DNA of 64,000 nucleotides. Source: Clostridia bacterium. GTDB taxonomy: Bacteria; Bacillota; Clostridia; Christensenellales; Borkfalkiaceae. Both the position numbers and the translations under genes were made by a program. A model generated the notes under the pieces. It saw nothing but the letters and a program-made list of their open reading frames with translations. It was not told where the DNA came from and ran no database searches. Shown one piece after another: positions 32,509 to 42,582 of this stretch. Position 1 is the first letter of the stretch. Each line of letters begins with the position of its first letter. The stretch lies in assembly GCA_017399035.1 (NCBI GenBank), contig JAFQEM010000002.1, forward strand, positions 1 through 64,000, in the 5' to 3' direction.

Positions 32509-32524
32509 TAAAAGGGGATTAAAT

Positions 32525-33796
32525 ATGAAAGTTTTGGTCGTAGGTAACGGCGGAAGAGAACACGCCATTATTCAAAGTTTGAAAAAGAGTAAAAAAATAG
32601 ACGTTATTTATGCTATTGCAGGTAACGGCGGAATTGCTAACGACGCAATAACCGTAGATATTAACGTTAAGGACGTTGAAAAGGTTGCAGAGTGGGCGGC
32701 GGAAAATCAAATTGATTTTGCCGTAGTTGCACCTGACGACCCTTTGGTGCTTGGCGCGGTGAATATCTTAAACGAAAAGGGAATACCTTGCTTTGGTCCA
32801 ACCAAAGAGGCTGCAATAATTGAGGGTAGCAAAATTTTCTCTAAAAACCTTATGAAAAAGTATTCTATTCCCACGGCGGAATACGAAACTTTTTCAGATA
32901 AAGACAAGGCTATTGAATATCTTGAAAAGTGCGATATGCCTATCGTTATTAAGGCAGACGGTCTTGCGCTTGGCAAAGGCGTTATAATTGCAAACACTTT
33001 AGAAGAGGCAAAAGACGCCGTTAAAAGTATGATGGAAGATAAGGTTTTCGGCGCGTCGGGTGCAAACGTGGTTATAGAAGAATTTTTAACCGGTCCTGAA
33101 GTTTCCGTGCTTTCTTTTACCGACGGAAAAACTTTAGTTCCTATGATATCTTCAATGGACCATAAGCGCGCTCTCGATAACGACGAAGGTCTTAACACTG
33201 GCGGTATGGGTACGGTTGCGCCAAACCCATATTATACAGAGTCTGTTGCCAAAGAGTGTATGGAAAAGATTTTTCTTCCCACAATGAACGCAATGAATCA
33301 AGAGGGCAGAACGTTTAAGGGGTGCTTATACTTTGGACTTATGCTCACGCCAAAAGGACCAAAAGTAATAGAATATAACTGCCGTTTCGGCGACCCGGAA
33401 ACACAGGTTGTTTTGCCACTTCTTAAAACTGATTTGTTAGAAATTATGCAAGCGGTTGCAGAAGAACGCCTTTCGGAAATCAACGTTGAGTTTAAGAAAA
33501 AATCTGCTTGTTGCGTAATTATGGCAAGTAAAGGTTATCCGTCTAGTTACGATAAAGGTTTTGAAATTAACTTTAAGACTAGCCGAAAGAACGTGTTTGT
33601 TGCAGGCGCAAAGTTAGAAGACGGAAAACTTTTAACCAACGGCGGAAGAGTTTTGGGCGTAACGGCAATATCGTCTAATCTTAAGGGCGCAATTAAAAAA
33701 GCGTATAAAAAAGTATCAAAAATTAGTTTTGCAAACGCGTACTATCGCAGTGATATAGGCGCGCGCGCATTAAAAGCATACGGAGAAAAAATATAA
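32525..33796 (+). CDS. purD: phosphoribosylamine-glycine ligase PurD
   Basis: The 423-residue ATP-grasp enzyme joins glycine to phosphoribosylamine. It starts MKVLVVGNGGREHAI, with IKADGLALGKGV, NTGGMGTVAPNPYYT and ECMEKIFLPT following in the order of the family. The ATG at 32525 follows AAGGGGA; a longer frame overlaps the previous gene. The TAA stop overlaps the purL ATG (TAATG), so purL translation would depend on purD ribosomes. Confidence 0.94.
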   Translation: MKVLVVGNGGREHAIIQSLKKSKKIDVIYAIAGNGGIANDAITVDINVKDVEKVAEWAAENQIDFAVVAPDDPLVLGAVNILNEKGIPCFGPTKEAAIIEGSKIFSKNLMKKYSIPTAEYETFSDKDKAIEYLEKCDMPIVIKADGLALGKGVIIANTLEEAKDAVKSMMEDKVFGASGANVVIEEFLTGPEVSVLSFTDGKTLVPMISSMDHKRALDNDEGLNTGGMGTVAPNPYYTESVAKECMEKIFLPTMNAMNQEGRTFKGCLYFGLMLTPKGPKVIEYNCRFGDPETQVVLPLLKTDLLEIMQAVAEERLSEINVEFKKKSACCVIMASKGYPSSYDKGFEINFKTSRKNVFVAGAKLEDGKLLTNGGRVLGVTAISSNLKGAIKKAYKKVSKISFANAYYRSDIGARALKAYGEKI

Positions 33797-36700
33797 TGGT
33801 TTACAGAATTTACGTTGCAAAGAAAGCCGAATTTGCAAACGAAGCAACGGCTTTGAAAATTGAAATTTAAAATCTTTTAAAAATCAATGGCGTTAAAGAA
33901 TTGTCGGTTATCAATCGTTACGACGTTGAAGATATTGAAAAAGACTTGTTTGACAAGTGCATAAGTGCAGTGTTTTCCGAACCTCAAATTGACGACGCGT
34001 TTAGCGTTTTGCCAAAGGCAGATTATATTTTTGCAGTAGAACCACTACCTGGTCAGTTTGACCAACGTGCAGATTCTGCCGCTCAATGTATTCAATTATT
34101 CTCTGCAGGTAACCGCCCCGTGGTTAAAACGGCAAAGGTTTATGCAATCAACGGTTCTCTCACAGAAGAGCAACTTTTGGCAATTAAAAAATACGTTATC
34201 AACCCTGTAGAGTGCAGAGAGGCTGATTTGGCGGAAAAACAAACGCTCGCTATGACTTATTCCGTTCCCGAAAAGGTTGAAACGCTTAACGGTTTTAATA
34301 ATTATAACGAAAGCGAACTTTTATCTTTCCTTAAAGAAAAAGGTCTTGCAATGGATATTGACGACCTTAAGTTTTTACAAGCGTATTTTGTTAAAGAAAT
34401 GCGTGACCCCACTATCACTGAAATTAAGATGATAGATACTTACTGGTCAGACCATTGCCGTCATACGACTTTTCTTACGACTATCGAAAGCGCAGAATTT
34501 GAAGACCAACTTGCTCAAAGTATTTATCAAGATTATATTGACACAAGAAAAGAACTTGGCAGAACCAAGCCTGTGAACTTAATGGATTTAGCAACTATTG
34601 CAACCAGATATCACAAGGCTACTGGCGCTTTGCCTAAAATAGATGATTCTGAAGAAATTAACGCTTGCACGGTTAAAATTAAAGTAAACGTTGGGGGAGA
34701 ACAACAAGACTGGTTGCTCTTATTTAAGAACGAAACTCATAACCACCCCACGGAAATTGAACCTTTTGGTGGCGCTGCAACCTGTATCGGTGGCGCAATT
34801 CGTGACCCTCTCTCTGGCAGAAGTTACGTTTACGCTGCAATGCGTGTAACGGGCGCAGGTAATCCCTTAACATCTCTTTCTGAAACTATAAAGGGTAAAC
34901 TTCCACAAAGAAAAATCGTAACTACCGCTGCAAACGGTTATTCTTCTTATGGTAACCAAATCGGTCTTGCAACGGGTATAGTTGACGAAATTTATCACGA
35001 GGGCTACGTTGCAAAACGTATGGAAATAGGTGCGGTTATTGCAGCCGCCCCTGCAGAAAACGTTCGTCGTGAAGTTCCTGCTAAAGGCGACGTGGTTATT
35101 CTTCTTGGCGGTAGAACTGGTAGAGATGGTTGTGGTGGCGCAACTGGTTCATCAAAATCACACAGCGTAGAATCACTTTCTACTTGTGGCGCAGAAGTTC
35201 AAAAGGGTAACGCCCCCGAAGAAAGAAAATTACAAAGATTATTTAGAAATCCAGAGGCATCTCGCCTTATCAAACGTTGTAACGACTTTGGCGCAGGCGG
35301 TGTTTCAGTTGCTATCGGCGAACTTGCCGACGGCTTAAATATAGAACTTGATAAAGTTCCTAAAAAATACGACGGTCTTGACGGAACTGAACTTGCAATA
35401 AGCGAATCTCAAGAAAGAATGGCTGTTGTAGTAGAAGAAAAAGACGCTAAAAGGTTTATGGAACTTGCTACAAGTGAAAATTTAGAGGCAACCATAGTTG
35501 CAACGGTAACCGACGACGCGCGTCTTAAAATGACGTGGAAAGGTAACGTTATCGTTGATATTTCTAGAGAGTTCCTTAACTCTAACGGCGCAGAAAAGAA
35601 AACAGCCGTTAAAGTAGTTAAGCAAACGATGGATAAAAAGGCAATTCCCGCTGATTTTGAAAGTGGAATAAAAGACCTTGCAAAAGACCTTAACGTATGC
35701 TCAAAACGTGGGCTTTCCGAACGCTTTGACTCTACAATCGGCGCAGGCACGGTGCTTATGCCTTTTGGTGGAAAAAATCAACGCACGCCTATCCAAGCAA
35801 TGGTAAACAAAGTTTCTGTTGAAAATGCTGATACCGACACTTGTTCGTTTATGAGTTGGGGTTATAATCCTTTCGTTTCTGAAAAGAGCCCCTTGTTCGG
35901 TGGTTACTATGCAGTTATGGAAAGTGTGTGCAAACTTATTGCAACGGGTGCAACTTTTGAAGACACGTATCTAACTTTCCAAGAATATTTTGAAAAACCC
36001 AACAAAGACGCAAGCCGTTGGGGTAAACCTTGCGCTGCGCTTTTGGGCGCTTATAAGGCTCAAAGGGAACTTAAACTTTCTGCAATCGGCGGAAAGGATT
36101 CTATGAGCGGTTCATTTGAAAAAATTGACGTTCCGCCCACTCTAGTTTCTTTTGCAGTTACAACCGACACGCTAGATAAAGTTGTATCGCCTGAATTTAA
36201 AAAGGCAGGTAGCAAGGTAGTGTTGCTCAAAGCAAAAAATACGGCTGACGGACTTATCGACAGCAAAGACTTAATGGAAAACTTTGCTATAATAGAAAAA
36301 CTCAACGCAGAGGGCAAAGTTCTTGCTATGTACACGCCGTCAATCGGTGGCGTTGCAGAGGCGGTTATGAAAATGTCTTTCGGTAACGGTATAGGCTTTA
36401 AGTACGCTGTTTCAGACCTTAAAGAAATTTTTGGTTATAATTACGGTGCGTTCGTTATCGAACTTAACGGCGACGTTGAAGTAGAAAAATCTATTCTTCT
36501 CGGCTACACCACTAAAGAAGAAGTTATTGAGTGTAACGGCAAAAAGGTTGAAATTAACTCTCTTTTAACCGATTATGAAGATAAATTAGAATCTGTATTT
36601 AAGTGTAACGACGTTAAAACTTCTAAAGGCGAAATTCCTGCAATCAAATATTCGGCAAACGAGTGGAATTATTCTCCCACCAAGTTTGCACGCCCCAAGG

Positions 36701-37485
36701 TTTTAATTCCCGTATTCCCCGGTACTAACTGTGAATACGACACGAAGAAAGCATTTGCAAGGGCAGGGGCAGACGTAGAAATTTTCGTTATCAAAAACGT
36801 TTTAGACGTTAAAGAATCGGTTGACGCTTTTGCTAAAAAGATTAAAGAAAGTCAAATTATATTCGTTCCCGGTGGTTTCTCGGGTGGCGACGAACCCGAC
36901 GGTTCTGGTAAGTTTATAACTGCGTTCTTTAGAAATAAGGCAATTAAAGAAAACGTAACCGAACTTCTTGACCAAAGAAAGGGGCTTATGGGTGGTATTT
37001 GTAACGGTTTCCAAGCGCTTATTAAATTAGGTTTAGTTCCTTACGGAAAAATTACCGACCAAGTTACTGAAGATATGCCAACTTTAACCTTTAACACTAT
37101 CGCTCGCCACCAGTCAATGCTAGTTAGAACGCGCATAGCGTCAAACAAATCCCCCTGGCTTATGGATACGCAGGTCGGCGACGTTTACACCGTTCCTATC
37201 TCTCACGGTGAAGGTAGGTTTATCGTTAAAGACGAATTGCTGAAAGAACTTATCGCTAACGGACAAGTTGCAACTCAATACGTTGATGAGTGTGGCAACC
37301 CCACTTACGATATTAAATTCAATCCCAACAACTCTGTATACGCTATCGAGGGTATAACTTCACCCGACGGTAGAGTATTCGGTAAGATGGGGCACTCTGA
37401 AAGAGTTGGTAACGGACTTTATAAAAACGTTTTGGGTGAATACGATATTAAGATGTTTGCATCAGCAGTTAAATACTTTAAATAA
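33796..37485 (+). CDS. purL: phosphoribosylformylglycinamidine synthase PurL, interrupted by in-frame TAA
   Basis: This is the large single-chain FGAM synthase (about 1,229 codons): N-terminal PurS-like domain, two AIR-synthase-like halves and a C-terminal glutaminase with Cys in GGICNGFQAL and His-Glu in SHGEGRF. Key motifs include TYWSDHCRHTTF and KNETHNHPTEIEPFGGAATC. Translation from the ATG coupled to purD gives MVYRIYVAKKAEFANEATAL, then KIEI and TAA at 33868-33870. The same frame resumes as NLLKINGVKELSVINRYDVE, which is normal PurL sequence. A single A-to-T change of a Lys AAA codon explains the stop. The uninterrupted part begins at TTG 33901 without a good ribosome site. Either the gene is disabled or the base is an error. 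Confidence 0.9.
33868..33870 (+). other. in-frame TAA stop in purL
   Basis: Codon 25 counted from the ATG at 33796. Reading frame and family similarity continue on both sides without frameshift. Confidence 0.9.
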
Positions 37486-37503
37486 AGATAATCGGAGAAA
37501 ATT

Positions 37504-39177
37504 ATGGGATTTATGAGTGATATAGAGATTGCGCAAAGCGTAACCCCACAACATATATTAAAGATTGCACAGCGCGCAGGCGTTGAAGATAAATATCTTG
37601 AACAATACGGAAACGCAAAGGCAAAAGTAAGTTTAGACCTTTTGAAAGAAAGTAAACGTGAAAACGGTAAACTAATTTTGGTTACGGCAATTACCCCAAC
37701 CCCTGCGGGCGAAGGTAAAACTACCACTACCATAGGTCTTGCCGACGGGCTGAAAAGAATAGGCAAAAACGTTGTTGTTGCTCTTCGTGAACCGTCTTTA
37801 GGTCCTGTTTTTGGGGTTAAAGGTGGCGCAGCCGGTGGTGGCTGGGCGCAAGTTATCCCTATGGAAGATATAAATCTTCACTTTACAGGGGATTTTCACG
37901 CAATAGGCGCAGCCAACAACTTGCTTGCCGCAATGCTAGATAACCATATTTATCAAGGTAACGCTTTGGGTATTGACCCAAGAAAAATTACTTGGAAAAG
38001 ATGCGTTGATATGAATGACCGTCAACTTCGTTTCGTAGTAGACGGTTTAGGCGGAAAAGTGAACGGCGTTCCTAGAGAAGACGGCTACGATATAACCGTT
38101 GCGTCAGAAATTATGGCGGTGCTATGTTTATCTTCATCAATAACCGACTTGAAAGAAAGACTTTCTAAAATTATAGTAGGTTATACTTATGACGATAAGC
38201 CCGTAACCGCAGGGCAGTTAAACGCTCAAGGCGCAATGACCGCTCTTCTTAAAGACGCTCTAAAACCCAACCTAGTTCAAACGTTAGAAGGCACGCCCGC
38301 TTTCGTTCACGGCGGACCTTTTGCAAACATAGCGCACGGCTGTAACTCTGTTATTGCAACCAAAATGGCTATGAAACTTGGCGATTACGCTGTTACAGAG
38401 GCTGGTTTTGGCGCAGACTTGGGCGCAGAAAAGTTCCTTGATATCAAGTGCCGTTTGGCAAATCTTAAACCTGATGCAGTGGTTATAGTTGCAACTATTC
38501 GCGCTCTCAAAATGCACGGTGGTCTTGCAAAATCTGAGCTCGGCAACGAAGATTTGGTTGCTCTTGAAAAAGGCTTGCCTAACCTTTTAAGGCACGTTCA
38601 TAATATCAAAGACGTTTATAAATTGCCGTCTGTGGTTGCGGTGAACCGTTTCCCAACAGATACGGATAAAGAAATTGAACTTGTTATTGAAAAATGCCGT
38701 GAATTTGGCGTAAACGTAGTTTTATCAACCGTTTGGGCAGATGGTGGCAAGGGTGGCGAACAACTTGCAAAAGAAGTGGTTAGCCTTTGTGAAAAACAAA
38801 ATGATTTTACGTTCAGTTATCAATCTTGTGAGAGCATTAAAGAAAAAATTAACTCAATAACCACCAAAATTTATGGTGGCGACGGCGTTATATTTACACC
38901 CGAAGCAGAAAAACAAATTGCTAAACTTGAAGAACTAGGCTTTGCAAACTTGCCCGTATGCGTTGCCAAAACTCAATATTCGTTCTCTGACGATATGACA
39001 AAACTTGGCGCGCCCACAGGCTTTAAGATAACCGTTCGCTCTCTAAAAGTTTCCGCAGGCGCAGGCTTTATTGTTGTGCTAACTGGGAATATTATGACTA
39101 TGCCGGGTCTGCCAAAAGTTCCCGCCGCAGAAAAGATTGACGTTGACGAAAACGGCATAATTTCTGGTTTATTCTAA
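37504..39177 (+). CDS. fhs: formate-tetrahydrofolate ligase
   Basis: The 557-residue enzyme makes 10-formyl-THF from formate, THF and ATP. The nucleotide loop [14 protein letters not shown] lies near residue 66, with [27 protein letters not shown] and [12 protein letters not shown] following, all canonical. Placing it last in the ZTP-riboswitch operon makes sense, because ZMP/ZTP accumulates when 10-formyl-THF is limiting. PurN and AICAR formyltransferase in the same operon use its product. GGAGAAAATT precedes the ATG; a strong terminator follows. Confidence 0.95.
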   Translation: MGFMSDIEIAQSVTPQHILKIAQRAGVEDKYLEQYGNAKAKVSLDLLKESKRENGKLILVTAITPTPAGEGKTTTTIGLADGLKRIGKNVVVALREPSLGPVFGVKGGAAGGGWAQVIPMEDINLHFTGDFHAIGAANNLLAAMLDNHIYQGNALGIDPRKITWKRCVDMNDRQLRFVVDGLGGKVNGVPREDGYDITVASEIMAVLCLSSSITDLKERLSKIIVGYTYDDKPVTAGQLNAQGAMTALLKDALKPNLVQTLEGTPAFVHGGPFANIAHGCNSVIATKMAMKLGDYAVTEAGFGADLGAEKFLDIKCRLANLKPDAVVIVATIRALKMHGGLAKSELGNEDLVALEKGLPNLLRHVHNIKDVYKLPSVVAVNRFPTDTDKEIELVIEKCREFGVNVVLSTVWADGGKGGEQLAKEVVSLCEKQNDFTFSYQSCESIKEKINSITTKIYGGDGVIFTPEAEKQIAKLEELGFANLPVCVAKTQYSFSDDMTKLGAPTGFKITVRSLKVSAGAGFIVVLTGNIMTMPGLPKVPAAEKIDVDENGIISGLF

Positions 39178-39213
39178 ACATTATATATAATAAGAATAAT
39201 ATAAAAAAAGAAA

Positions 39214-39248
39214 AACCGTCGTGGCAATTCGCCACGGCGGTTTTTTTA
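39214..39248 (+). terminator. terminator of the purine/fhs operon
   Basis: CCGTCGTGGC and GCCACGGCGG form a 10-bp stem (one G-T pair) around AATTC, with A-run before and TTTTTTT after, so it can work in both directions. Confidence 0.88.
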
Positions 39249-39251
39249 TAA

Positions 39252-39551
39252 TTAAAGTTGAAATTCTTTTAATAATTGCATTAGCGCATACTTTTGAGAT
39301 TCGTTAAGATTTTTACAAAGACTTAAAATATTATGTTCAATACCAGTTGGGTTTGCAAAAAATTCTTTGCCAAATAATTCATCTATTGAAACGTTAAATA
39401 TTTCAGAAAGTTTAACTATTGTTTCACAGTCAGGCTCGCTTGTTCCGTTTTCCCAGTTGCTAACGTTTCGTTGCACGTTGTTTATTTTTTTTGCAAGTTC
39501 ATTTTGCGTTAAACCTAACTCTTCTCTAAACTCTTTTATCTTTAATTTCAT
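39252..39551 (-). CDS. XRE-family transcriptional regulator
   Basis: The 99-residue product has an N-terminal helix-turn-helix (REELGLTQNELAKKINNVQ, then NVSNWENGTSEPD, VSIDELFG) and a short helical tail. It is divergent from the SHOCT membrane protein gene, and the shared 115-base space has repeats on both promoters, so it probably controls itself and its neighbour. The 3' end abuts the fhs terminator. Confidence 0.82.
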   Translation of the reverse strand: MKLKIKEFREELGLTQNELAKKINNVQRNVSNWENGTSEPDCETIVKLSEIFNVSIDELFGKEFFANPTGIEHNILSLCKNLNESQKYALMQLLKEFQL

Positions 39552-39562
39552 AACCCAACCTC

Positions 39563-39660
39563 GTTATTAGTATTTTACCAAAAAAACTACTAAAAATACT
39601 TGACAAAGAAAATTAAATACTATATTATTAAGATAATAGTAAAATTATTACTAATAGGAG
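39563..39660. promoter_or_regulatory. divergent promoter/operator region
   Basis: TTGACA (39600-39605) and TATTAT (39623-39628) form a rightward promoter 17 apart. TATTAGTATTTTAC near 39566 and the inverted version GTAAAATTATTACTAATA near 39639-39656 are candidate operators for the divergent XRE protein. Confidence 0.5.
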
Positions 39661-39666
39661 AGGTTT

Positions 39667-40383
39667 ATGAAAGAAAAAATATTTTACTGGGTAAAAAGGT
39701 CAATATTGTTTATAATAGCACTAATGAGTTTATTATCATTATGTTTTGTAATTTTAAAATACAAAGAAGAAGGTGTTTTATATTTTAAGGATACGGGTTT
39801 TTCAGTATTAAATTTTAAAAGTTCGGCTTTCGTTTTTCTTAATCAATTAGGAAGTAATAATGTGTATGACGGCATACATATTTTTTTAGGGATATTTTCA
39901 ATATTGCAGTTAGTGTATTCAATTAGTGCTATTTTGGTTGTTTTATATACCTTAATAAAGAAATCAAATAATAAATTGCAGTTGTACATTATTATAGGTG
40001 CCTTATTTTTTGCATTAGCAAATATGATAGTTGGAATAATATTAAGAGTTGTTTGGTTGAATGAATTTCCAAATGCGCAGAGAGATGCTTTGTCTTTATA
40101 TTTGAAGACGACAAGTTTTGTTCCGTTAATTATACAAGGTTGTCTTTTAATAACGTATTTAGTAATAAATTATCTTGAAAAACAAGATAAAGTTCTTAAA
40201 AATTCAAATATTGAAGATGCTTACGCGCACAATCAACAAATGGTTATTAAAGTGTTTGATAAGCAACCTGAAAAAGAAGCCAGTGTTTCGGAAGAGATAT
40301 TAAAATTAAAAGAGCTATTAGATGCTGGAGTTATTACACAAGAAGAATTTGATTTTAAGAAAAAGCAATTACTTGGAATATAA
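39667..40383 (+). CDS. four-helix membrane protein with C-terminal SHOCT domain
   Basis: The 238-residue protein has four hydrophobic helices (about 12-32, 55-98 region, 108-130, 155-175), a charged linker, and a C-terminal SHOCT module (ILKLKELLDAGVITQEEFD, then KKKQLLGI). SHOCT is a short oligomerisation domain found on many envelope proteins of unknown role. AGGAGAGG precedes the ATG. Its divergent XRE neighbour probably regulates it. Function unknown. Confidence 0.75.
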   Translation: MKEKIFYWVKRSILFIIALMSLLSLCFVILKYKEEGVLYFKDTGFSVLNFKSSAFVFLNQLGSNNVYDGIHIFLGIFSILQLVYSISAILVVLYTLIKKSNNKLQLYIIIGALFFALANMIVGIILRVVWLNEFPNAQRDALSLYLKTTSFVPLIIQGCLLITYLVINYLEKQDKVLKNSNIEDAYAHNQQMVIKVFDKQPEKEASVSEEILKLKELLDAGVITQEEFDFKKKQLLGI

Positions 40384-40386
40384 ACT

Positions 40387-40413
40387 AAAAGCGTGGGAAA
40401 TTTCCACGCTTTT
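40387..40413. terminator. terminator after SHOCT gene
   Basis: AAAAGCGTGG and CCACGCTTTT form a stem around GAAATTT, able to act in both directions. Confidence 0.7.
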
Positions 40414-40422
40414 AAAATTCAA

Positions 40423-40447
40423 AAGCGCTTGCATTTCGCAAGCGCTT
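40423..40447 (-). terminator. terminator for the decayed minus-strand gene
   Basis: AAGCGCTTGC and GCAAGCGCTT form a perfect 10-bp stem with a 5-base loop, followed on the minus strand by TTTTGAATTTT. Confidence 0.65.
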
Positions 40448-40448
40448 G

Positions 40449-40657
40449 TTATTTAGTTTTATCTATAAACTGTTTTCTCAAACTTTCCAGTTTCTTACCC
40501 GACGTTCAACTTTTAACAGAAGAAACGCAGTTCCTTTTTAACCTATCTGTATTTTCCGCTTTCTTTACAACGGCATTATACTTAATTTTGCGTCTTAAAA
40601 TTTTCCCCTTTTAAAGGTTGAGTTCGGGCGATTTATACATTCAATATCATTGTTCAT
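40449..40657 (-). pseudogene. possible decayed small gene (about 70 codons)
   Basis: An ATG at 40657 sits eight bases after a perfect GGAGG on the minus strand. The frame reads MNNDIECINRPNSTFKRGKF and stops after 20 codons. Adding one base in the A4G4 run gives a second frame with coding-like residues (KILRRKIKYNAVVKKAENTD, then RLKRNCVSSVKS), one TGA, and TSGKKLESLRKQFIDKTK to a TAA beside a terminator. The span of 209 bases plus one is exactly 70 codons. A frameshift plus a nonsense change in a once-real gene explains it. No family is recognised, and the rest of the gap (to 40792) holds nothing clear. Confidence 0.35.
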
Positions 40658-40792
40658 TGGACCGCACCTCCGAAAATATTTCCGTATATTTTCCACTCCT
40701 TATCTTTATTTCCGTCTTTATAATAACACGAGAGTAGCATTTTGTCAATATATTTTTAAAAAATAAAGTTCACAAAATTTTCAAAAACCCCC

Positions 40793-40821
40793 TTGACGAA
40801 AGAACATATTCATAGTATAAT
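40793..40821 (+). promoter_or_regulatory. consensus promoter of ATP-grasp/SGNH operon
   Basis: TTGACG at 40793-40798 and TATAAT at 40816-40821 with 17 bases between. The ATG is only 14 bases after the -10 box, so the transcript is nearly leaderless. Confidence 0.75.
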
Positions 40822-40834
40822 AAAAGTTAGTGAT

Positions 40835-41719
40835 ATGAAAGGCTTAATTTTTATAAATCCTTTTTTAGTGCCTGCGCAAAGCGTGCATCAGGCTCAAAGG
40901 TTGAAAGAAGAATTTAATAAATGTGGTGTTGAAGTTGCCGTTATTACCGACGGTTTTTCACAAGTTGCAATAGACGGAGAAAGTGCAAAAATAGATTTAG
41001 ATGCGTCAGATTTTGCAATTTATCTTGATAAAGACAAATATTTGTCTGAAATTTTAGAAAAAAGTGGTTTACGTCTTTTTAATAAGCACACCGCCGTTCG
41101 TGTTTGCGACGACAAGGGGCAAACTTACATTGCGCTATCAGGGCAAGGGATAAAGTTTCCCAAAACAATTTTTGGCGGATTGTGTTATCGCAAAGATTTG
41201 CCTATAAAAGAAGAATGGGCGGATAAAATTGCAAGCGTTCTAGGTTACCCTATAATAATAAAAGAGAGTTTTGGCTCAATGGGTAAGGGCGTTCATAAGG
41301 CAGATAACAGAAAAGAACTTCTTGAAGTTATGGAACAGGTTAAACTTAAACCGCATCTTTTTCAAGAATATTTGTCGCTTAAAAAAGGCGTTGACGTGCG
41401 CGTTATCGTTATAGGCGGTAAAGCAGTTGCGTCAATGGAAAGAAGAAACCAAAACGACTTCCGTTCTAACGTTGGTCAAGGTGGACACGGTGAAAAAATT
41501 GAGTTGCCATCAAAATTTAAACAAGTTGCCGAAAAGTGCGCAAAAGTTTTGGGGCTTGACTATTGCGGTGTAGATTTGCTTTACGGCAATGACGGACAAC
41601 CTTACGTTTGCGAAGTTAATTCTAACGCTTTCTTTGACGGAATTGAAGAAGTTTCTGGTGTAAACGTTGCAGGCGCATACGCAGATTACGTTATAGAAAC
41701 TATTAAAAGAGGTAAGTAA
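40835..41719 (+). CDS. RimK-like ATP-grasp ligase
   Basis: The 294-residue product has the ATP-grasp layout of RimK/D-Ala-D-Ala-ligase-like enzymes. A pre-domain (KGLIFINPFLVPAQS) is followed by KTIFGG, VLGYPIIIKESFGSMGKGVH (ATP-binding loop), HLFQEYLSLKKGVDVRVIVI and the metal-binding CEVNSNAFFDG near the end. It would couple ATP hydrolysis to forming an amide or peptide-like bond; the substrate is unknown. The true start is the ATG at 40835, since the longer frame would begin inside the promoter. An SGNH hydrolase gene starts one base after the stop, so they form a two-gene operon. Confidence 0.82.
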   Translation: MKGLIFINPFLVPAQSVHQAQRLKEEFNKCGVEVAVITDGFSQVAIDGESAKIDLDASDFAIYLDKDKYLSEILEKSGLRLFNKHTAVRVCDDKGQTYIALSGQGIKFPKTIFGGLCYRKDLPIKEEWADKIASVLGYPIIIKESFGSMGKGVHKADNRKELLEVMEQVKLKPHLFQEYLSLKKGVDVRVIVIGGKAVASMERRNQNDFRSNVGQGGHGEKIELPSKFKQVAEKCAKVLGLDYCGVDLLYGNDGQPYVCEVNSNAFFDGIEEVSGVNVAGAYADYVIETIKRGK

Positions 41720-41720
41720 T

Positions 41721-42350
41721 ATGAGAATTGTATTTTATGGTGATAGCATAACTGACGCAGGTAGAAATAGAGATAAAGATTTTCATCATTCTTCTTATGG
41801 GTCTGGATACGTTCGTGACGTTGCATCTGATTTGCTAAATCAAAATCCTTTAGGCTTTGAGATTATAAACCGTGGAATAAGTGGAAATAGAATAGTAGAC
41901 CTTTACGCACGCATAAAAACCGATTTATGGAATTTAAATCCAGACATAATAAGTATTCTTATCGGCGTAAACGACGTTTGGCACGAAATAGGCAGTAAAA
42001 ACGGCGTAGAGCTTGACCGTTTTGAAAGAGTTTATAGAATGCTTATTGAAGACACCAAAAAAGTTTTACCAAATGCAAAAATCGTTATTTTAGAGCCTTT
42101 CGTATTGAAAGGGATTGCAACTGAAGAAAATTATGACCGCTTTTTATCGGTAAAAGAATACGCAAAAGTTTCAGAGCAAATAGCAAAAGATTATAATTTG
42201 AGTTTTATACCCTTGCAAGAAAAATTTAATAAAGAGGCAGAAAAGTTTGGGGCAAGCACCTGTCTTGCAGACGGCGTTCATCCTGCGCTTTACGGTGCAA
42301 GGATAATTGCCGACGAATGGATGAAAAAATTTAACGAAGAAATTAAATAA
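41721..42350 (+). CDS. SGNH/GDSL-type hydrolase
   Basis: The 209-residue product has all SGNH blocks: block I FYGDSITDAG near residue 5 with the nucleophile Ser, Gly in NRGISGNR, Asn in LIGVNDVWHEIG, and block V DGVHPALYG with Asp and His. There is no signal peptide, so it acts in the cytoplasm, probably as an esterase or acetylhydrolase on a small metabolite or sugar. It is co-transcribed with the ATP-grasp gene. A weak hairpin with T-rich loop follows at about 42381-42415. Confidence 0.88.
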   Translation: MRIVFYGDSITDAGRNRDKDFHHSSYGSGYVRDVASDLLNQNPLGFEIINRGISGNRIVDLYARIKTDLWNLNPDIISILIGVNDVWHEIGSKNGVELDRFERVYRMLIEDTKKVLPNAKIVILEPFVLKGIATEENYDRFLSVKEYAKVSEQIAKDYNLSFIPLQEKFNKEAEKFGASTCLADGVHPALYGARIIADEWMKKFNEEIK

Positions 42351-42462
42351 AGTATACTTTTTATATTTAAAGTGCAAAATAAACGCATAACTGATTTTTT
42401 TCGGTTGTGCGTTTTGTGTTTTTATGGCAAAAAAAAATTTTTTAAAAATTTGTCATAAAACG

Positions 42463-42490
42463 TTGACAAATCAAAAAAACTGTGTATAAT
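42463..42490 (+). promoter_or_regulatory. promoter of hsp20
   Basis: TTGACA at 42463-42468 and TATAAT at 42485-42490, 16 apart, immediately upstream of two overlapping CIRCE-like operators. Confidence 0.75.
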
Positions 42491-42495
42491 ATAAA

Positions 42496-42545
42496 TTAGC
42501 AGTCAAGGGTTGAGAGTGCTAACACTTAAAACAAGAGAGTGCTAA
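42496..42545 (+). promoter_or_regulatory. tandem overlapping CIRCE operators (HrcA)
   Basis: First site: TTAGCAGTC-N9-GAGTGCTAA (42496-42522), one mismatch from the CIRCE consensus. Second site: CTAACACTT-N9-GAGTGCTAA (42519-42545), whose left half overlaps the right half of the first. HrcA binding here would block the start of hsp20 transcription. Confidence 0.82.
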
Positions 42546-42582
42546 AAACTAAAAAAATATTTTATAAAAGGAGTATAGAAAA

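Noticed and set aside
40393..40614. 73-residue + strand reading frame after the SHOCT gene
   Set aside because: It runs through two terminator hairpins, has no ribosome site, and lies antisense to a more convincing decayed gene.
40449..40657. TGA recoded as tryptophan
   Set aside because: TGA is a normal stop in comEC, the DUF1015 gene, purN and the integrase, so the internal TGA here indicates decay rather than recoding.
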